A stretch of DNA of 64,000 nucleotides from Nannochloris sp. 'desiccata' (taxonomy: Eukaryota > Chlorophyta > Trebouxiophyceae > Chlorellales > Chlorellaceae). The position numbers and the translations under genes were made by a program. The notes beneath the pieces are model-generated. The model searched no databases and had not been told where the DNA came from. It saw only the letters and a program-made list of their open reading frames with translations. Shown here piece after piece: positions 20,846 through 32,679 of this stretch (position 1 is its first letter; the number at the start of each line of letters is the position of its first letter). The stretch lies in contig JAGTXX020000015.1 in the NCBI GenBank assembly GCA_019044685.2, positions 1,550,001 through 1,614,000 of the forward strand, in the 5' to 3' direction.

Positions 20846-23800
20846 ATGCCCAAGCCTAGCGGAACAACAGCAGCAGCGCTCCATACAGTGGGCTCGCGTG
20901 TTTGGCTCGCTGATTCCTCTGAAGGATGGGCAAAAGGAGAAGTCACAAGCATAGAAGACGGGTCCAAGCTGACCGTTCGAATGGAAGATGGAACTGAACG
21001 TGTATGCAGTCAGGATGAAATCCCACTGCAAAACCCCGGCGTGCGTGGCGTTGAGGTAAGCTTCATTTTTTGAAATGCCCAGCTTTGTAGAATTGATGAT
21101 CCAAGGCCGCAAGTGCTGTCTAGCAAGGTCTGTACTGATTTATAGACTTGCCAACATTGCAGGACATGACAACACTCAACTTTTTGAACGAGCCTGGTGT
21201 TTTATGGAACTTAAAAGTTCGTTACCAACAAGACGACATTTACACCTACACTGGCTCGATCCTTATTGCTGTGAACCCTTTCGCAGCTATGCCTCACCTA
21301 TACGGAGCGCATATGATGGAACAGTATAGGGGCGTGCCTTTAGGAGAGATCTCACCTCACGTCTATGCCATTGCAGACACCGCCTTTTGCCAAATGAGAC
21401 GGGATAAAAAAAGTCAATCTATCTTGGTACGTATTTTATCTTAAACAACAGATAGAGAAGCTTTGTTTGTTTGATCTTGCTATCTTATCATCATACTTTA
21501 TCTCTCAAATATTTTTCAATATACTCTTCGTCTTGATAGAAATTCTGATAGATTGTCCTTGATTCCTTTTTTCAACAGGTAAGCGGTGAGTCTGGTGCAG
21601 GTAAAACTGAAACCAGTAAATTACTTATGCAGTACTTGGCATGGATGGGAGGTTACCTTGACAATGGAGTCTCCAGTAGTGGACGTACAGTAGAACAACA
21701 AGTTTTGGAGTCCAACCCTCTCTTAGAAGCCTTTGGTAACGCCAAGACAGTGAGAAACGACAACTCTTCCCGTTTTGGAAAGTTCACTGAAATTCAATTT
21801 AACGGCGAAGGACGTATCTCTGGAGCTGCTATTCGTACGTATTTACTGGAGCGTTCTCGACTGGTGAATGTGAATGACCCTGAAAGGAATTATCATGTCT
21901 TTTACCAGCTCTGTGATGGTGCTTCGGAAGAGGAGAAAGCGGCGTTGCACTTGCGTCCTGCAAACGAGTTTAGATATCTTAATAGAAGCTCATGCTTTGA
22001 ATTGAAGGGTGTTAGCAATGCTGAAGAGTATAAGGTAGGAGAGAGATCTAGGTGTCAAATTTCTCAATTTACTACTGTCTTGGTTTTAGAGGGTTTCATT
22101 ATATAAAAAAAATACAACATTAAAATATTTTCCCGACTTCTTTCTAAAAAATATTTCTCTTCTTTGCAGCGCACTCGCCGAGCAATGACGTTGGTAGGTA
22201 TGCCTGAAGAAGCTCAAGACTCTGTATTTCGTGCTGTTGCTGCTGTATTGCACCTCGGGAACGTTGTTTTTGAAGACGATGGCAACGAAGCAGCTCAAGT
22301 AGTTGCTGGTGATGGTGAACAATCTCTAATATCTGCGGCAGATCTATTGGGAGTAGACACCGATGGCCTGCGTAAAATCCTCACTACTCGAACCCGTCAG
22401 ACCCCTGATGGGCCTATAGTCAGTCCTATCGACGTCAAAGCAGCAGAAGATAACCGAGATTCGCTTTCAAAGACGCTCTATAGCCGCATGTTTGACTGGC
22501 TCGTAGATTGCATCAATCGCTCCATCGGCCAAGATCCTGTTGCAGCCTCTCTTATCGGTGTCTTAGATATCTATGGATTTGAACAATTTCAGCAAAATGA
22601 CTTTGAGCAGCTGACCATTAATTTAGCTAACGAAAAACTGCAGCAACATTTCAACCAGCATGTGTTTAAGATGGAGCAGGCAGAGTACGAAAAAGAAGGC
22701 ATCGAGTGGTCTTATATTGAATTTGTTGATAATCAAGACGTTTTAGACGTTGTAGAGTCTAAAATGGGTGTGTTAGACTTACTGGATGAGACCTGCAGAT
22801 TCCCTAAAGCTACTCATCGAGACTACGCTCAAAAATTATATTCAACCCCCAGCGTCTTCGAATCCAAGCGCTTTTCGAAACCTCGATTAGCCCAGTCTGA
22901 CTTTACTATAGCTCACTACGCTGGAGAAGTCACTTATAAAACTGAAAATTTCCTAGTGAAGAACCGAGACTTTATTGTTGCAGAGCATCAAGCCTTGATG
23001 ATGAGTTCTACTCAACGATTCGTACAAGAGCTCTTCCCTTCTGAAGGCGCCAGAAACGCTGCTGCTGGCGCCAATGGTGCGACTCCCGGTGGTGGATCTT
23101 CCTATAAGTTTAGTTCTGTTGGTAGCAGGTTTAAACGTCAATTGACTGACTTAATGGATACCTTACACACAATGGAGCCTCACTATATCCGATGTATTAA
23201 ACCAAATTCTTTAAACAGTCCAATGGAATTTGAAAATTCAAATGTACTTCATCAATTACGTTGTGGAGGTGTACTTGAAGCTGTACGAATTTCATGTGCT
23301 GGATACCCTACAAAACCACGTTATGAAGAGTTTGTTGATCATTTCTGGCCTCTAGCTGTTAATTCTTTAGAGGCAGATGATAAAACAGTTACTAAAAAAA
23401 TTGTTAAAGGCGTTCTCGGAGATGAAGGAAGTCAGTTTGGATCTACTCGTGTGTTCTTACGTGCTGGAAAGATGGCTGAGCTTGATAAACGGCGCACTGA
23501 AGTACTTAATTCGGCTGCTACAACTATTCAACGCTTTGCTCGTGGCTGGATGGCCAGATTGCAGTACCAGCGTGCTCAAGCAGCGGCGCTTAAACTTCAA
23601 GCGGCTGTTCGTGGAATGCTTGCTCGTAGAGTTGCTGAAGACTTGCGTCGTAATAAAGCTGCTAAAGTGGTACAAACTGCATGGCGTCGTCATGTTGCTC
23701 GTCAACGCTTCCACGATGCTGTGCGTGCTGTGCTCAGAATTCAAGGCGCATTCCGTAGATACATGGCTCGTAAGGCTGTTATTGCTGAGAACACACGGCA

Positions 23801-26105
23801 CGCAGCGTTAGTTATCCAATCTAATTGGCGCCGATATCAAGCTCAAAAGGACTTTGTCGAGTTCCGTGGTGCTGTTATCAAAGCACAGTGTGCTTGGAGG
23901 CGTAAATTGGCCAAGAGGGAGTTGCGCAAGCGTCGTGCTGAGGCTCGAGAAAGCGGCAAACTTCTCCAGGACAAGCAGGACCTGGAAAAGAAGGTGGTGG
24001 AGCAGGAAAATGTCCTCACCAACTTGAAAAACCAGAGAAACGAGTTACGGCAGCAGCTGCGTAATGAGAAATCAGCTAGAGATGCAGCAGAAAAGCGGGC
24101 AGAAGAGGCAGAGAAGAACGCCACGGCTGCTAGTGCAGCAGTCGGCGCTGCAGCAGCTGCAGAGCTTGCCAAGGAAAAGTCTGCACGAGAGGCATTAGCT
24201 GCTGAAATAGCTTCCTTAAGACAGCAAACTACTGCTATCAAGGAGGCTGCAGCAGCTGACCAGGCTCGTGCTGCTGCTGAAACTGGGGAGCTCCGTAGCA
24301 AACTCAAGACTCTCGAACGCAAGGCCAAGGAAATTGAAACTGCCGCACGTGCAGAAGTTGAAAATCTTATGAACCGTCTTAACAATGCAGTTTCTCAACG
24401 TGATGGAGCGCGGGAAGAGGCCCTCATGTCTACTGAAAAATTAAAACAATTGCAAGATGAGATAGCTTTAGGAAAATTACAGGCTATTCAACAACCATCT
24501 CAACGACTTGGGACGCCTGGATCTGGACATCTTGTTGCGAGTGCTAGTCCTGGGTCTGGTACTACGGTCCAAGAACGAATGCAGCGGGTGTACAACTCCA
24601 TGTCACCTGGCAGAGAAAATGCCGCTCCTCAGACGCAGACGGTTCCCGGTGGCCGCTCCTTTGAAGGTGCTGGCATGGAGGCCTTGTCCGAAATGGAGAG
24701 AAAACAACGTGATCTGTACGCGAAACAACAACAGCTTCTCCGTGAGCAACGTACTTCGGATCAAGAACGTCTTCTTACAGCTCTTCAAGGTGAATTAGGT
24801 TTCGTTGATGGTCGCCCCGTTGCCGCTGTTTTGGTGTTTAGATGTTGCTTACATTGGAAAGCCTTCCAAGCTGATCGGACTTCGCTCTTTGACCGTATCA
24901 ATCAGACTATGGGAGGTCAAGTAGAGATGTTACAAGAGGATAATGGCCGTTTATCCTACTGGCTCTCTAATACTGTCGCGCTATTATATTTGATGCAGAC
25001 ACACATCAAGCCGGCAGCAAGCGGCGGCTACGGCGCTCGCATACGTCAATCCGGCCAACAAGCAGCGCGTGGATTGTTTGGATCTGCAGGGAAGAGTATT
25101 AGTGCTGCTTTTGGCCGTGCTTACGGTCAGACTTCCCCTCTTAATGACGAAGCTTCTATTCATGGCGGTTCTGTGGGTGCCATGAGACAAGTCGAGGCCA
25201 AGTACCCTGCTTTATTGTTTAAACAGCAGTTGGATGCATTTGTTCAGCGTATTTTCCCTATGTTACGAGATAACGTGAAGAAGGAAATAAGTCCGTATCT
25301 TAGTTCCTGCATTCATGCGCCGCGTGGTGCTCATGGAGGAGGTCGCCCAGTGAACAGGAGGCCGGCGGGTGCGGGTACTGGAGGCGGTGCAGGAGGTGAA
25401 AAAGCTGCTTCTGACAGTGCTGCTGCAGATGCAACTACTGCTGCTTCCTGGAAACATATTTTAGCTGTCTTTGATACTCTCTTAGCGACTCTTCAGAAGA
25501 ACCACGTTCCTCCTTTCCTCGTTCGAAAATTGTTTGAACAGCTGTTTTCTTTCGTTAATGTCCAGCTTTTTAATCAGTTATTGCTTCGTCGTGAATGCTG
25601 CTCTTTCAGTAATGGAGAGTACGTTAAAACTGGCCTTGCTGAGGTGGAAATGTGGGCTGGAAAGGCTGGTGCAGAGTGGTTGGGTGCCTCTTGGGATCAA
25701 CTAGCACACATCCGTCAAGCGGTGACCTTCTTGGTTATTCACCAAAAGGCTAAGAAAAACTATACAGAAATCACTCAAGATCTCTGCCCTGTGTTATCGG
25801 TACAGCAGTTGTACCGTATTAGTACTATGTATTGGGATGACCGGTATGGTACGGAAACTGTATCGCATGACGTACTTTCTAAAATGAAACAACAAATGGT
25901 GGAGAATGCTTCCTCTGCTGCTGGGCATTCTTTCTTGTTGGATGATGATTCTACTATTCCGTTTGCTCAGGATGATATTGCTGGACTGTTGGATGGACAG
26001 GATCTGCTGGGTGAGGCACCAGTACCACCTGAATGGAGAGATGCACCGAGTTTTGCTTTCTTGCAAAAGCGTTTAGATACCGCCTTGCAAGCGGCTGCAA
26101 CCTAA
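20846..26105 (+). CDS. Class XI myosin heavy chain
   Basis: An actin-based motor of plant class XI, which drives organelle and vesicle movement. Four exons are read (20846-21055, 21163-21426, 21579-22034, 22170-26105) and give about 1621 residues. Domains in order: SH3-like N-terminus ([19 protein letters not shown]), motor with P-loop GESGAGKT at residues 161-168, switch [11 protein letters not shown], switch II DIYGFE, and the actin-binding [19 protein letters not shown]. About six IQ motifs follow, starting near residue 758 ([22 protein letters not shown] and others). A coiled coil spans roughly 905-1100, and a globular tail ends in the DIL domain ([15 protein letters not shown]). Intron positions are all in the first 15% of the gene; the last exon is 3.9 kb. 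Slightly longer than plant XI (~1500) because of linkers between coil and DIL. Confidence 0.95.
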
Positions 26106-26351
26106 GAATGTAGTTGTTGACACTAATATGGTATGATTTATTGTTCTTTTCTTCTTGATTTTAGTCGACCTATGTAATTACCAGCCCGAAAATAATGAGT
26201 GAATTCAACTGGTAAGTCGACTGGACAATAGCAAGCTTCAAGGGGGCCGCCAGGCACTGGCAAACATAATAGTAAAAGACCAAGCGCAATTTTATAAATT
26301 AATAACATTTTTGGTATAAAATGGTGAGGTAAACGACAAAATATAGACAGT

Positions 26352-27564
26352 ATGGATCCAACTCATGGGGCTGACGAGCTTGACCTCGATGAACAAATTA
26401 CAAATTTTGAACAACCTCTGGCTATTGTTCCAGCCAATCAGCAAGGAACAAGACGACATGGTACTAGCTGCACGTGGGCACCTGTTCTCAATGCGAATGC
26501 TGTTATCGCGCAGCTTTTTGTGGCTTCGCAGCAACAGGTAAGCAGCAGATCAACTTGTATTTGAAATTGCTGTGTGATCTCCTTTTTAGATATTTTATCC
26601 ATTGACATGACACTATACCTATTCTCTTGTTCAGGCACCAGAAAATCGTATCCCTGGCCCAGCAGGTCACCCAGCGACGCTTCCTAATGGTTCAGGAAAA
26701 AGCATTGCTTATGGCGGAGGTGCTGGCGGTTGGAGCCCTGCAGAATTTTTGTCTTCTGAGTGGCAAGCTGGCCTCCGCCTCCTCGATCTCACAGAGTTTC
26801 AAGGTAAATGACATATCTTCGCTCTCATTAGCGCCTTCACATAGTACTTCTATTGGTACTAAAAAATCCCTTCTCCGCTTCTCTCTCTCTCTCTTTTTAC
26901 AGAAAATCACCCGCTCCTTCAAGGCAACACAGTGCAATTTGCAGTGAGCCTCAAAGAATCAGGAATCATCCCTAGACTCTTGCTCTATATAGTCGCCATG
27001 CAACATGCACATAATGGAGAATCGTACGTTAAATTTAGGGATCCTTCTGGTACTATTGGTGGTACCTTTGTAGCCGACGTTTTATCAGTGCACCAGAGCA
27101 TTACACGTGGAGCTGTAGTACTTTTAGAGAAAGTAACAGTGCTGAAGACACCACCACCGCATTCTTTACATCATTTGTGTATTGCATCAGAAAATGTAGT
27201 GGGTGTGATACCTCGTCAGCGCTCTGGGCAATCTTTAGTACTGCCTCTATTCTCTTCACCGCCTGGTGAGGGTGAGGGTGATGGCAGTAGCAGTAGGATG
27301 AATGTGATAGCTAATGCTGGCCAACAAGAGCCTCCTGCGAGACTAATAAATCATCCCCGATTGCAGCAGCCTTCTCAGTTACAAAGTAGAAACGTTAGCT
27401 TAGCAATGCAAGTGCCACCACCGCAGCAACGACAAGAGCAACAACAGCAGCGGGCCCCAGCGGCTGCATCGCCACCACCGCAACAGCCATCTAGCTATGT
27501 TCAACCTCGAGTAGATACTGCCGATGACTTGTTAGATGGCCTAGATGATGAATTCGCTTTCTAA
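26352..27564 (+). CDS. HROB/MCM8IP-like OB-fold recombination protein
   Basis: Three exons (26352-26537, 26635-26803, 26903-27564) give about 338 residues. After a variable N-terminus comes ENRIPGPAGHPATLP, like the R-x-I-P-G-P-A-G-x-L-P motif of HROB (C17orf53). This is followed by an OB-fold-like region: VKFRDPSGTIGGTF and TRGAVVLLEKV, similar to the F-x-D-P-T-G...G-T and G-x-x-L-x-L-x-x-V pattern of HROB. In animals HROB recruits the MCM8-MCM9 helicase to recombination sites in the nucleus. The C-terminus is Gln/Pro-rich and ends in an acidic DDLLDGLDDEFAF. The assignment rests on recognised motifs and order, not on an alignment, and a more general OB-fold protein is the alternative. The 250-base gap upstream is ordinary. 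Confidence 0.72.
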
Positions 27565-27729
27565 ATATACATGATAAACATACAAGGTACTTTTTTTAAC
27601 AAGGTATTCTAAGAAAAAACTGTATTCGTTTATTTATCGAGCCAAGACAGAGGCATAAATTCAATACATTATCACTTTCTTAAACAAGCCACCAGATGGG
27701 TAGACAGCTTAATTCAACAAACTTGAAAT

Positions 27730-28678
27730 TTATTTCATCAAATTACTAGATTCTTTCTTCACCAGAGGCACCACGAGAACCTTCTTCACTGATTTTGTGA
27801 AGAATGGGAACGGCGTTCCCGGTAATAGAGCAATCCAGTCGTCCTCACTATCTTGATAACACAACCGCGCAATGGTACGGTTTACTTGATCCCCACATAC
27901 GCGACGTACTGCTGTCCATAGCTCAGAATAGGAGGCGAAAGAGGGCGCAGGTATGTGGCCGGCAGGGCGAGGAGGTGTTCGGCCGTCGAGGCTGGACAGG
28001 ATCTCTAAAGGGGTTGTGGCTACGGTTTCTACTTTTTTAATGAATTTAGGAGCTGTCGCAGCAGTAGTTGCTGGTTCGGAGGTAGGCTGAGGTGGAGGTG
28101 GTTGTGTGCTTTTTGTTCTCTTTATAGAAGGCTGTTTCTGCAGTTTGTTTTCCGGGTTGGTAAACGAAGGAGGTTTCTGTGGTTTGGCTGGTGCTTGGTC
28201 TTCTCTCTCGCGTTTGCCCAGAACAGCAGCTTGAGCATAAGGTTGCAGTGCGTGTCCTGCTTGTTGTTTTTCCGGGACAGGTTTGGGGCCACTGTAGTAA
28301 AGCGGGAAAAAAACTAGAAGTTATAAGACACTCTCGGCGTGGGTGTTAAAAATGAAGAAGCGAAATAAGGATTCTACTGACTACATACCACGTGCTTTTC
28401 TTATTAGGCGCATCATAGCTTTCTATTACTTTAGGTTCATCTAATGCTGAGGCAGCGGGGCACTCAGTCTCCGTAGCAGGAAGAGGAGGGGCCACTGCTG
28501 ATGGAACATGCGGTGCGACTATTTGCACGACTGCTGCTTCTTCTTTGCTCCCACTGCTACGTGGCTGCTCATTGCTATGTGCTGCCGCTATAGAAGCTTG
28601 AGCTGCAAGGCTATTTTCCTGTTGTTTCTGTTGAAACTGCTGGACCAACCGCTGCTTTAGAGCAGGGTTGACTGGCAT
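27730..28678 (-). CDS. Unrecognised protein with possible C-terminal PB1-like domain
   Basis: Two minus-strand exons (28678-28389 and 28291-27730) join in frame to about 283 residues. I do not recognise the family. The N-terminus begins NPALKQRLVQQFQQKQQ, a short Gln-rich helix. The middle is disordered and rich in Pro, Ala, Lys and Gln. The last ~80 residues look folded: PSFASYSELWTAVRRVCG, then ARLCYQDSEDDWIALLPG and a hydrophobic end KKVLVVPL. An S-Y-x-E-L...V-R, then Y-x-D-x-x-x-D-W-x-x-L pattern recalls the PB1 fold used for protein dimerisation, but this is only suggestive. The intron is short (97 nt). The gene is convergent with the HROB-like gene, their stops 165 bases apart. Confidence 0.75.
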
Positions 28679-29077
28679 GGTTTTGAAATTTTGATCTGAT
28701 CAGAAAACAAATGGGCCGCACTGCACCTTTACCCGAGCTCTACCAGATGTTGAAATTATAATAACGCTGCTCAAGATCTGAAAAGCGTGATATATATATA
28801 TATCTGTTGTGGGAGATGGACTGGCCGGGCACGCAAAATTTTGAAAGCATTTTCAGAAAACTGAAAGTTTTTAGCTCCTAAACCCTATTCTGGCCTCCTT
28901 GCGGCCAATTTAAAAAATGACAATATTCTAAAACCTCATATTTTAAGAATTAATGCAAGTGCTTGCCCATTTTGCTATCCAACAATTTTATGTCTTGTTA
29001 TAAAGCAATCGAAATAATTGCTAAACATTTTTTTTTCCCCAAGCCTCGCTTCGTAATCTCAACAAACCAGGATCGTG
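28679..29077. promoter_or_regulatory. Divergent upstream region between the unknown gene and the VTT protein gene
   Basis: About 400 AT-rich bases between two divergent starts. A short (AT)n run lies near 28791-28803. No defined element recognised. Confidence 0.45.
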
Positions 29078-30785
29078 ATGGGACATATAGGAGTACAGGA
29101 AGACGATATGAGGCCTGCTTCCTCATCTAGTGGAACGGGCACGGTTGATAGTGGGGATGGCGAGCGGGTCCACCTCCTCGACCGTACACTCAACGGACTT
29201 TCCTCTGAAGATGGCCCAACGCAGCCTTTTCTCAACGTGAGGCACTAAATTCTGGCTTACTGAATGCATATCTGGTCAAAATGCGTTAACAACAGCATAT
29301 GTAATTTGTTTTTTTCCCACTGTACATTTCTTACTTTATCGTCTCTTTGACATTGCTGCAGCCTCGTAAAACGAGAGGGAAAGATTGTCTGAAAATCACA
29401 CGCTCTGTAGTAGGATTTCTACTAGCTAATTGGTACAAATTCGTAGCCCTTGGATTGGTAATTTTAAATAGAAATTCTAAAAAGAATGCTTTTTGTGTTC
29501 ACCAACATACCTTTGCTCCTACCTCTTGCTTACTTTACCTTGACATTCTTTTCTCGTACTGTAGATTATTACCATGATTGTCATGGTGTCGATACACGGG
29601 TTCTCTATCTTCGGTACCATCCTGAATTGGTTTAAAAAGCGCAACGGGTGGGGTGGCTGGGGCATTTTCATTGGGTTTTATACAGGAATCGTCGCTCTGT
29701 TTATTCCGGGGGTCGTGTTTATTCTAGGAAGTGGATTCATCTTTGGGTTTTGGAGAGGTCTTCTCGCTGTGTGGATTGGTGGTGCCTTAGGCCAAGCACT
29801 TGCGTTTTTACTTGCTCGGTACCTCCTTCGAGACTGGGTAGAGAATTTTATTAGAAAGAAATGGTCCAAGTGGGAGTACATAGACGCTGCTATTGAAAAC
29901 GAGGGTTGGAAATTAGTTCTAGTACTCCGTTTATCCCCTGTTATACCTTATAACTTACTAAATATCGCTATAGCAACCACTTCTATGCATTTCTGGTCAT
30001 TTACAATTGTGTCTGCGATTGGAATCGTCTTTGAATGTGCTGTATTCTGTTATTTAGGCACTATGGCGGAGAGCATCACCTCCATTGCGAGCGGCGAGAC
30101 AGGCCCTCCAAAGGCGATACAGTGGGTTCTCCTAGGATTATCTATCTCGATGTGTGTTTTAGGAGCATTGATGGTGTCGTTTATGGTGAAAAGAGCGATT
30201 AAAAAAGCTGAAGAAGCTGGAAATAGTGGTGGTAGGGACTCTTCCCAAGACCTGGCTGGAATGGTGGCGCTGCCTATGAGCGATGGTATTGATGGTGGTG
30301 GGGTAGCTGGTAATGAAGAAAGAGAAGGGTTGTTGGGGAGTAGTACAAGTCCTCGTACACTAGAAAGGGAGGGGTACATCAGAAGTATTCCAGGACTAAG
30401 TAGACTGGCTGAAGCGAGCAATGCTATATTTAATCTTAATCGTTCTTCGGCTACAACTACCACCCACGCCAGTGGTAGTGGTGCTAATGGCACTACGAAT
30501 GTTACTCCCGAGAAGGGTTCGAAGTTGATGCTTGCTCCTCCCGGTAGTTTAACGAAACATCTACGCTCCGGTAGTAAAGCCAAAATGTCGCCCCGTGCTG
30601 AGTTAGCAGAAAGTTTCAGTACCCCTTTCAAAGGGAATACTCAAGATAATCAAAGAGACTCTACACGAGATGTAGAGCTTGGTGGAACGAGTTCTTTAAC
30701 TCTGTCAGCAAATAGACGGCCTAGTAGAAGGAGTTCTTCGAGGATAGATTATAACAGCGATGAGAATGAAAATAAAAATGCATAA
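29078..30785 (+). CDS. VTT-domain membrane protein (TVP38/TMEM64 family)
   Basis: Three exons (29078-29236, 29362-29457, 29565-30785) give about 491 residues. The core is a VTT (SNARE-associated/DedA-like) domain: IPGVVFILGSGFIFGFWRG, GGALGQALAFLLARYLLRD, and the diagnostic VLRLSPVIPYNLLNIAIA. Several hydrophobic helices flank it. Eukaryotic relatives (TVP38, TMEM64, TMEM41, VMP1) sit in Golgi, ER or plastid membranes, and some act as lipid scramblases; which role applies here is not shown. A soluble N-terminus (~60 residues) precedes the first helix, and a ~200-residue Ser/Gly/Asn-rich C-terminal tail has no recognised domain. The start ATG at 29078 is followed by an acidic, Ser-rich cytosolic segment. 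Confidence 0.9.
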
Positions 30786-31002
30786 TCGCTGATTAAACTC
30801 AAAATCAATTACACGCGTACACAAAGTTACTACTGTTTATTTTTGCTACATAATACGATAGAGTACAGACAATATCACACTGCATATGCATATGCATTTT
30901 CATTTCTATTCTTCATTCATTCTTTCTTTCTTGTGTACTATTTTGTTTTTGTTTCCAGCTCCCCGTTGTAAATTTCTATCCTTCCAACAAATACCCAAAA
31001 CT

Positions 31003-31326
31003 TCACATTCCAGGCATATCTGAGGGATTAATATCTGGGTTGATATCTCTTTTAATCGGGTCACTATCAGGCATGGGCAAGTCGTCACTAGGCCTGGAAG
31101 GTGGCGATTGAGAAGGCGGCATTTGAGGATAGAGGTCGGGATCGCGTCGAGGCAGCGTATCAGAATTAGGAGGGTAAATATCACGGCTTGGAGTGGGATT
31201 TTGATCACTTTTGTCCCTCAGAGACGCTGCTATACTAAGTTTTCGAGTCTGTAGTGCAGCTGAAGCGTGGAAGACGTCTCTGCTGCAGTTTAGAACCCTG
31301 CGGAATCCAAGCGTTAAGGGCCCCAT
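31003..31326 (-). CDS. Small proline/aspartate-rich protein, probably organelle-targeted
   Basis: A 107-residue ORF without recognised family. Residues 1-50 are Arg/Ser/Ala-rich with few acids (GFRRVLNCSRDVF, RKLSIAASLRDK), as in a plastid or mitochondrial targeting peptide. The rest is a disordered Pro/Asp-rich tract with recurring D-x-Y-P and D-P-D/I-N-P units. It faces a second small Pro-rich gene at 31530 on the other strand, with 203 bases between starts. The similar composition suggests that the two are divergent paralogues. An upstream TTG extends the frame, but the first ATG is at 31326. Function unknown. Confidence 0.6.
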   Translation of the reverse strand: MGPLTLGFRRVLNCSRDVFHASAALQTRKLSIAASLRDKSDQNPTPSRDIYPPNSDTLPRRDPDLYPQMPPSQSPPSRPSDDLPMPDSDPIKRDINPDINPSDMPGM

Positions 31327-31529
31327 TGGAACGTATTGTATATTGATTTCGATCTTATTCAAGTAGAATTTGAGAAAATCAGCACTCTCATGGAGAGTTT
31401 CTATCTTTTAAGCTTAACTCGAAAGTTGCTGACGAGGCGACTGCCTGTGTGCGTCACCCAGTTTCCCTTGGAACGCAAATTAATGCTCTATCCCAGTTTG
31501 GAAGAGTAACTTAGCTTATAAATATTACT

Positions 31530-32129
31530 ATGAAAAGTGTTGCGATGTCTCAAGCAGTTATAAAGCTGCATTTGGCTGGAGTTGGGGGCTTGCGTCAATC
31601 AAAGGTAGTTCCTCTCACGCTGCCTTGCAGTCATAGACCAGCTTTGTCTTCTCCACGCTACATCAAAATGACTGCAACTCAACGCGATGGAGACCTACCA
31701 TTCCCAGATCTCCCTTCCGTAGATAAAGATCGCGAAGAAGAAAGCGAACTCCCACTCCCTCCTGATTCTACACCACGCCCTAAAGAGCCTGACAATCCCA
31801 TGCCCGAACTGCCCCCTAACCATCCTAAAGAGGTAAATTTATACTAAAAAATGTAATTGGAGACATGGATACACTGTGATTAATTGTTATAATCTAGTTA
31901 CACCTTTATTTAATTACAGGTACCTGACAAAAAAGAGTCGCCGCCGGAGATAGAACCCCGCCCCTCCAAGCCAGAGACCGAACCGTTTCAATCTCCTCCA
32001 GAGGTACCAATTCCATCAATCCCCCAAGAAGCTCCTCAATATGAACCTCAGGAGTTTCCTGGAAGTGGTACCCCTCAAGAATTTGATGTCCCTCACCCTC
32101 AAGAATGGACACCTCCTGGGAAATTGTAA
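31530..32129 (+). CDS. Small proline-rich protein, probably organelle-targeted
   Basis: Two exons (31530-31832 and 31920-32129) give about 170 residues. The first ~45 residues (AVIKLHLAGVGGLRQSK, CSHRPALSSPRYIK) look like a targeting peptide. From there on it is almost entirely Pro with Glu/Asp/Lys, in loose repeats such as D-L-P-F-P-D-L-P, E-L-P-L-P-P and P-E-V-P-I-P-S-I-P. No enzyme motif is present. The splice junction keeps frame and composition on both sides, which supports a real intron. The opposing gene at 31003-31326 has a related layout. A second possible start is the ATG at 31545. Function unknown; a structural or hydration role would be speculation. Confidence 0.65.
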
Positions 32130-32679
32130 AGCGTAGAGCAGAAGATTCAATCAAATACTTTTGTAACAAGTTTTTGTATATGGTGCATATTTGGAAGTAA
32201 AGCAAATCAAAGCGCAAACGGGCAGGGTAAGAAAAAACTAACTGTGTAAAAGAAAGAAACAAGACGAGAGAGATTGGGAAAAAGAAAGAAAAAGGATCTT
32301 CTTTTTCTTCACCACCATTGACAATTTTCCAGAAGATCGAGGGTTCATCAGGTTGAAAGTTTATTATTATTTATTTCGATTTAATTCAATACAAAAGAAA
32401 GAAATATAGGAATGAAATGCAGGTACATAGATTAACTAGAAGAATAAGAAAGTAGAAAATGAAATACGTAGGAGAGATCGATCAAAACAAGTACATATAT
32501 TCCCAAAACACACAATGACATGACACATGAAATTTACTTATTAGCTTCTCTATGCAAAGAGTAAAATAGGCACGGAAAAAGTAAAATAAAGTTATCAACA
32601 TTCAAGAGGGGAGCCTCTCTAGGGTAAAAGGGATTAAGGATATAACTAATTTGCATCACCGATTGGGTCAGTCTTTTTG
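32130..32679. other. Convergent intergenic region before the Dof gene
   Basis: About 550 bases of AT-rich 3' flanks of two convergent genes, rich in AAAGAAA runs. No ORF, RNA gene or mobile element is supported. Confidence 0.55.
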
